Source: G965232465 sp965232465
GTDB taxonomy: Bacteria > Pseudomonadota > Alphaproteobacteria > JAQWUY01
NCBI GenBank assembly: GCA_965232465.1
Contig: OZ246977.1
Coordinates: 186,001 to 250,000 of the forward strand
DNA length: 64,000 bases
Direction of reading: 5' to 3'
The notes below the pieces were generated by a model, which saw only the letters and a list, made by a program, of their open reading frames with translations, did not search any database and was not told where the DNA came from. Positions 62,244 through 64,000 of this stretch are shown here, piece after piece; the first letter of the stretch is position 1; each line of letters starts with the position of its first letter. The translations under genes were made by a program, and so were the position numbers.

Positions 62244-63104
62244 ATGAGGCGGACATGTGCATTACTAGGTATAAACCGCAGTAGTGTATATTATAAAGCA
62301 AAGGAGGCAAGCATGGAAAACAAAGATATGATGGATTTGATACGCAAGGCATTTTTCAAGTGGCCATTTTATGGGTGCCGTAGGATGACTAAATACTTGC
62401 AAAAGTCAGGCTATAAAGTAAACAGGAAACGGATTTCTAGGCTTATGAAACTTATGGGTTTAAAAGCCATATATCCAAAGCCTAATACCAGCATTCCAGA
62501 CCGTGCCCACAAGGTATATCCTTATTTGCTGAGGAATGTAACAGTAAACAGGGCTAATCAAGTTTGGTGTACAGACATTACCTATATTCCCATCCACAAG
62601 GGGTACATGTATTTGGTCGCCATTATGGACTGGTACAGCCGTAAAGTACTATCGTGGCGATTATCCAATACATTGGATACTGGGTTCTGTATTGAAGCCC
62701 TAGAAGACGCATTATACACTTACCCTAAGCCCGATATATTGAATACGGATCAGGGAAGCCAGTTTACAGCAACAGCGTTTACGGATATATTAAAAGCCAA
62801 TGGCATTAAAATATCCATGGACGGCAAGGGGGCATGGAAAGACAATGTGTTTATAGAACGGTTATGGCGGAGCTTGAAGTATGAATGTGTGTATCTAAGG
62901 GACTTTGTCAATGGCACACAGGCACAGCAGGACATAAGGGATTGGATACAGTTTTACAATGCCCACAGACCCCACACAAAATTTGGCTTGCAAACCCCAA
63001 ATGAAACCTATACAATGCATTTCGATATAAAAGCGGTTCCGCTTACAGCTACATCGCTTCCATATCAAAATAAACAGCAAATTAACCAAAAAAGTCTATC
63101 TTAA
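62244..63104 (+). CDS. IS3-family transposase OrfB
   Basis: DDE integrase subunit with all catalytic regions intact: VWCTDITYIPIHKG, LNTDQGSQFTAT and VFIERLWRSLKYECVYL, plus HRPHTKFGLQTPNE. It lies in a different frame from orfA and begins 3 bases after it; fusion by frameshift is expected. Closely related to OrfB at 42854-43708. Confidence 0.92.
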   Translation: MRRTCALLGINRSSVYYKAKEASMENKDMMDLIRKAFFKWPFYGCRRMTKYLQKSGYKVNRKRISRLMKLMGLKAIYPKPNTSIPDRAHKVYPYLLRNVTVNRANQVWCTDITYIPIHKGYMYLVAIMDWYSRKVLSWRLSNTLDTGFCIEALEDALYTYPKPDILNTDQGSQFTATAFTDILKANGIKISMDGKGAWKDNVFIERLWRSLKYECVYLRDFVNGTQAQQDIRDWIQFYNAHRPHTKFGLQTPNETYTMHFDIKAVPLTATSLPYQNKQQINQKSLS

Positions 63105-63166
63105 CTTTAATGGTTAATGGTCCAAACAATGGGGTCCACTTCTGGTCTTAACAAGAGAGTTTAACA

Positions 63167-64000
63167 ATGGCATTTAACAGACAATACCCAACAATAGCAT
63201 ATTTGCGTAATCGTGCCAAAAAACGCATCCCTAAGTTTGCTTTTGATTATCTGAATGGGGGACATAACGAAGAATTAGGGTTGCAAAAAAATAAACAAGC
63301 CTTACAACGCATTGAATTAAGACAAAAATTTTTACGTGATGTCATAGAGCCCGATTTATCCGCACAGATATGTGGCATTCCTTTTGATTTACCTTTTGGG
63401 GTTGCCCCGATTGGTCTGCAAGGGCTTATTTGGCCCAATGCCCCCATTATTTTGGCAAAAATGGCAAAAAAATATAATATCCCTTATGTATTATCCACCG
63501 CATCCACCGCATCCATTGAACGGGTGGCGGAGGCATCGGAATCACAGGCATTATTTCAATTGTACAATGCCCAAGAAGACGATATCCGCCTTGACCTTAT
63601 CCGCCGTGCCAAGGATGCAGGGTATCGGGCGTTATTTGTCACCGCTGATATGGCATCATTTGGCTATCGCCATCGGGATATTCGCAGTGGGCTGTCCTTG
63701 CCCCCCAAAATGCACTCTCGTAATATCATGCAAATCATGACCCACCCCACATGGGCGATGCAAATGTTAAAGACAGGGATTCCAAAGTTTGAAACCTTTT
63801 TACCCTATATGAACAACACGCAAAATAGTGTTGGGCTAACCAAGTTTATGAATAACAAAATGTCCCGTGTTGTCACCCTAGAACAGTTAAAATTTATCCG
63901 TAACTATTGGCAAGGTCCTTTGATTATCAAGGGAGTTTTGGATGCAACAGACATTGAAACCTGTATTCAAATGGGCGTTGATGGGGTGGTTATATCAAAC
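63167..64000 (+). CDS. FMN-dependent alpha-hydroxy acid dehydrogenase, LldD-like (partial)
   Basis: The 278 residues present start MAFNRQYPTIAYLRNRAKKR and match the lactate dehydrogenase/glycolate oxidase family: FDYLNGGHNEELGL, LPFGVAPIGLQGLIWP, YVLSTASTASIERV, ALFVTADMASFGYRHRDI and, at the edge, GPLIIKGVLDATD and MGVDGVVISN, where the active-site His should follow just beyond the window. Oxidises L-lactate or another 2-hydroxy acid to the keto acid with quinone as acceptor. The IS end lies 28 bases upstream of ATG 63167, so any native promoter was displaced. Confidence 0.9.
   Translation, partial: MAFNRQYPTIAYLRNRAKKRIPKFAFDYLNGGHNEELGLQKNKQALQRIELRQKFLRDVIEPDLSAQICGIPFDLPFGVAPIGLQGLIWPNAPIILAKMAKKYNIPYVLSTASTASIERVAEASESQALFQLYNAQEDDIRLDLIRRAKDAGYRALFVTADMASFGYRHRDIRSGLSLPPKMHSRNIMQIMTHPTWAMQMLKTGIPKFETFLPYMNNTQNSVGLTKFMNNKMSRVVTLEQLKFIRNYWQGPLIIKGVLDATDIETCIQMGVDGVVISN

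Larger units (their letters stand above)
61842..63138 (+). mobile_element. IS3-family insertion sequence, complete, 1297 bp
   Basis: Ends TGGTCCCCAAAAACTAG and, in reverse complement, TGGACCCCATTGTTTG; outward AGAAA and AGAAG extend the repeats. If the repeat is taken as AGAARTGG, a 3-bp GGT repeat flanks the element, as usual for IS3. It is the parent of the MITE at 4086-4228. Confidence 0.88.

Overview
The window reads as a chromosomal stretch of an AT-rich alphaproteobacterium. The evidence is gene content and order: dnaB-alr-mlaE-mlaF-radA-cvpA, a short-form hisG followed by maf-rng-yacG, a Rhizobium-like glycerol locus (end of a GlpV-type binding protein, glpD, glpK) and a Sinorhizobium-like thu locus. 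The order or family cannot be fixed from the sequence alone. Core genes are moderately AT-rich. Several accessory stretches (about 4.2-8.6 kb and the IS-rich parts) are visibly more AT-rich.

Layout. 1-3.3 kb: glycerol catabolism. 3.4-8.6 kb: an accessory stretch with a lipoprotein, a 133-143 bp MITE, and a very AT-rich three-gene operon (polytopic coiled-coil protein, membrane-anchored repeat protein, secreted ankyrin protein with HExxH). 8.6-12.5 kb: tRNA-Leu, a PepSY/flavodoxin/FNR fusion reductase, a DUF547 protein, and a chimeric scar made of a 5' aphA copy joined to a 3' ychF fragment. 12.6-30.5 kb: a hydantoin/amide island with an XRE-cupin regulator, hyuA-hyuB-hyuB, a GAF protein, a five-gene Dpp-type importer, alanine dehydrogenase and an Asp/Glu/hydantoin racemase. 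Inside it lies a pepsin-like aspartic protease gene interrupted by two insertion sequences. 30.5-42 kb: aphA and the housekeeping blocks. 42-47.3 kb: an IS3-family element between two truncated defence-type genes, trhO, tRNA-Gly, and small or decayed genes. 47.5-61.6 kb: an SDR, an MFS transporter and a large sugar operon (ABC importer, thuA, thuB-like and further dehydrogenases, a sugar isomerase/epimerase, and galM on the opposite strand). 61.8-64 kb: an IS3-family element and the start of an lldD-type FMN dehydrogenase.

How the genes work together. Glycerol enters by the ABC system and is phosphorylated by GlpK and oxidised by GlpD. In the hydantoin island the Dpp importer probably brings in a cyclic amide or peptide-like substrate. 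HyuA/HyuB would open it, the racemase would set stereochemistry, and Ald would deaminate an alanine product; the actual substrate is unknown. Control regions for the hyu operon, the GAF-dpp operon, the protease and the racemase share a TGAA-N6-TTCA element beside the -35 box, and the XRE-cupin gene has its own palindrome in the same position, so these genes probably form one regulon. The thu-type operon couples disaccharide or glycoside import to oxidation and isomerisation of the sugar.

The most striking item is the pepsin-like protease. Removing both insertion sequences and one copy of each target duplication restores a single 417-codon frame with signal peptide and two DTG motifs. The window also holds three IS3/IS5-derived remnants, an IS-bounded deletion scar and a dispersed intergenic repeat, all signs of recent transposition and genome decay.
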